Position numbers and translations under genes: made by a program. Source: Clostridiaceae bacterium (GTDB taxonomy: Bacteria > Bacillota > Clostridia > DSM-8532). From it: a DNA stretch of 5,401 bases. Shown one piece after another: positions 4,441-5,401 of this stretch (positions within the stretch are counted from its first letter, which is position 1; each line of letters begins with the position of its first letter). The DNA lies in contig DUSJ01000414.1 in the NCBI GenBank assembly GCA_012842645.1, positions 1 to 5,401 of the forward strand. Direction: 5' to 3'. Under the pieces are notes generated by a model that was not told the origin of the DNA, ran no database searches, and saw nothing but the letters and a program-made list of their open reading frames with translations.

Positions 4441-5401
4441 TCAGCGGGATATATATATCCAATTTTTTAATACAAAGACAAGATAATCGGAAAACCGCAT
4501 TTTCTGGGCTCCGTCCAGCGTGATCAATGACGTCTCGGCAATAATCTCGTCGCCCTTGAACACTGATACGGTGCCCAAAATGGTTCCACGCCTCACAGGG
4601 GCCATCACTTTTTCAGGCAGGGATACCCTGGTGTAAAGCTTGTCTTTTTCATTATGCTTTAATATGGCCTTAAGATCTTCCGCGGCAGCTACGAGTACCT
4701 CATCGAGATTACGCGATCTTTCAACGGAGACTGATCCCATGATGCGTCCTTTCTCCAGCAAGAAAACTTTTTCATACTCCTGGAAAGAATAGTCGAGGAT
4801 CTTCTGGCTGCTTGACGTCCTGAGGTTCTTGGTATCGCAGTAAAGAACTACCGAAATGAATCTTTTTCCGTCCCTGGTTGCACTTGTTACCAGGCAACGA
4901 CCTGCAAGCCCCGTGTAACCTGTTTTGACCCCGTCTGCTCCCTCATAGGTTGTAAGCATTTCGTTGGTTGTTTTCAGGGTCCTTCCGTCAAAATAGAACT
5001 CCGTTTTTTTGACTATATCGTTGAAGATGTGGTTCCTGAGCGCATATCTCGTTATCTTGGCAAGGTCATATGCCGTAGTATAATGGTTTTCCTCGTCAAG
5101 GCCATGGGGATTTGAAAAGTTGGTGGAATACGCTCCAAGCTCAAGAGCTTTTTCATTCATCATTTTACAGAAGTTTTCCACGCTTCCTCCCACATGTTCG
5201 GCAATGGCTACGGCAGCATCATTGCCTGAACAGATCAAAAGTCCATGAAGCAGGTCGATCATTTTAACTTTTGTGTCCTTTTTCAATCCCATTACCGAAC
5301 CGCCCATGTTCGCGGCCCTCTGGCTGATCAGCACTTCCTCGTCAAGATCGGAGTTTTCAAGTGCTATTATGGCTGTCATGATCTTTGTGGTGCTTGCCAT
5401 G
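4441..5401 (-). CDS. Serine D-alanyl-D-alanine carboxypeptidase, DacF/PBP5 type (N-terminus outside window)
   Basis: At least 319 residues of a penicillin-binding carboxypeptidase, which removes the terminal D-Ala from peptidoglycan pentapeptides outside the membrane. Counting from the first methionine in the window, the three active-site motifs are in order: STTK (3-6) with nucleophile Ser3 and Lys6, SGN (58-60), and KTG (159-161). Residues about 210-300 fit the beta-rich PBP5 C-terminal domain, and the last 17 (FSDYLVFVLKNWIYISR) look like a short amphipathic or hydrophobic membrane anchor. Because STTK normally lies some 30-60 residues into these proteins, the methionine at 5400 is internal; the signal peptide and true start are beyond the right edge. 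The gene ends 102 nt before aspT with no clear terminator. DacF homologues act in sporulation or vegetative wall maturation; which applies here is not visible. Confidence 0.95.
   Translation of the reverse strand, partial: MASTTKIMTAIIALENSDLDEEVLISQRAANMGGSVMGLKKDTKVKMIDLLHGLLICSGNDAAVAIAEHVGGSVENFCKMMNEKALELGAYSTNFSNPHGLDEENHYTTAYDLAKITRYALRNHIFNDIVKKTEFYFDGRTLKTTNEMLTTYEGADGVKTGYTGLAGRCLVTSATRDGKRFISVVLYCDTKNLRTSSSQKILDYSFQEYEKVFLLEKGRIMGSVSVERSRNLDEVLVAAAEDLKAILKHNEKDKLYTRVSLPEKVMAPVRRGTILGTVSVFKGDEIIAETSLITLDGAQKMRFSDYLVFVLKNWIYISR

Noticed and set aside
1..5401. CRISPR array, tRNA or rRNA genes, insertion sequence, prophage or toxin-antitoxin module
   Set aside because: No regularly spaced direct repeats, no RNA-gene cores, no transposase or phage-like proteins and no terminal inverted repeats with target duplications were seen.

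Overview
The window comes from an endospore-forming, low-to-mid GC Firmicute, most likely a Clostridia member. The evidence is a small CotF-type spore coat gene, strong GGAGG Shine-Dalgarno sites before every complete gene, A/T-rich spacers, and protein sequences that read like clostridial housekeeping enzymes. No genus can be fixed from sequence alone.

Layout, left to right. On the + strand are the last 22 codons of an unidentified small protein, followed by a 93-aa CotF-type coat protein, closed by a strong bidirectional terminator (371-399). Everything else is on the - strand, so transcription runs right to left: a serine D-Ala-D-Ala carboxypeptidase (DacF/PBP5 type, N-terminus outside the window), an aspartate aminotransferase of the AspT type (class Ic), a hairpin terminator (2964-3018), adenylosuccinate lyase PurB, and a GntR/HutC-type regulator whose 3' end converges on the coat gene. 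Between the convergent genes lies one copy of what looks like a dispersed palindromic intergenic repeat (432-459).

How the genes may work together. AspT interconverts oxaloacetate and aspartate. Aspartate is the nitrogen donor for the two succinyl intermediates that PurB splits, releasing fumarate. The two genes are therefore metabolically linked, although a terminator separates them. The GntR regulator lies 103 nt behind purB. The purB leader and the gntR promoter share a 19-nt element (15/19 identical), which makes a common operator bound by this GntR protein a reasonable but untested idea. The carboxypeptidase and coat genes belong to cell-wall and spore biology and have no evident link to the rest.

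The window is mostly ordinary core genome; no unknown multi-gene system is visible. The most interesting parts are non-coding: (a) the aspT leader, where a segment inside the aspT promoter is complementary both to an upstream segment and to the aspT ribosome binding site, so that read-through mRNA from the carboxypeptidase gene could be translationally silenced while the promoter's own mRNA is not; (b) the shared purB/gntR element; (c) the dispersed repeat.
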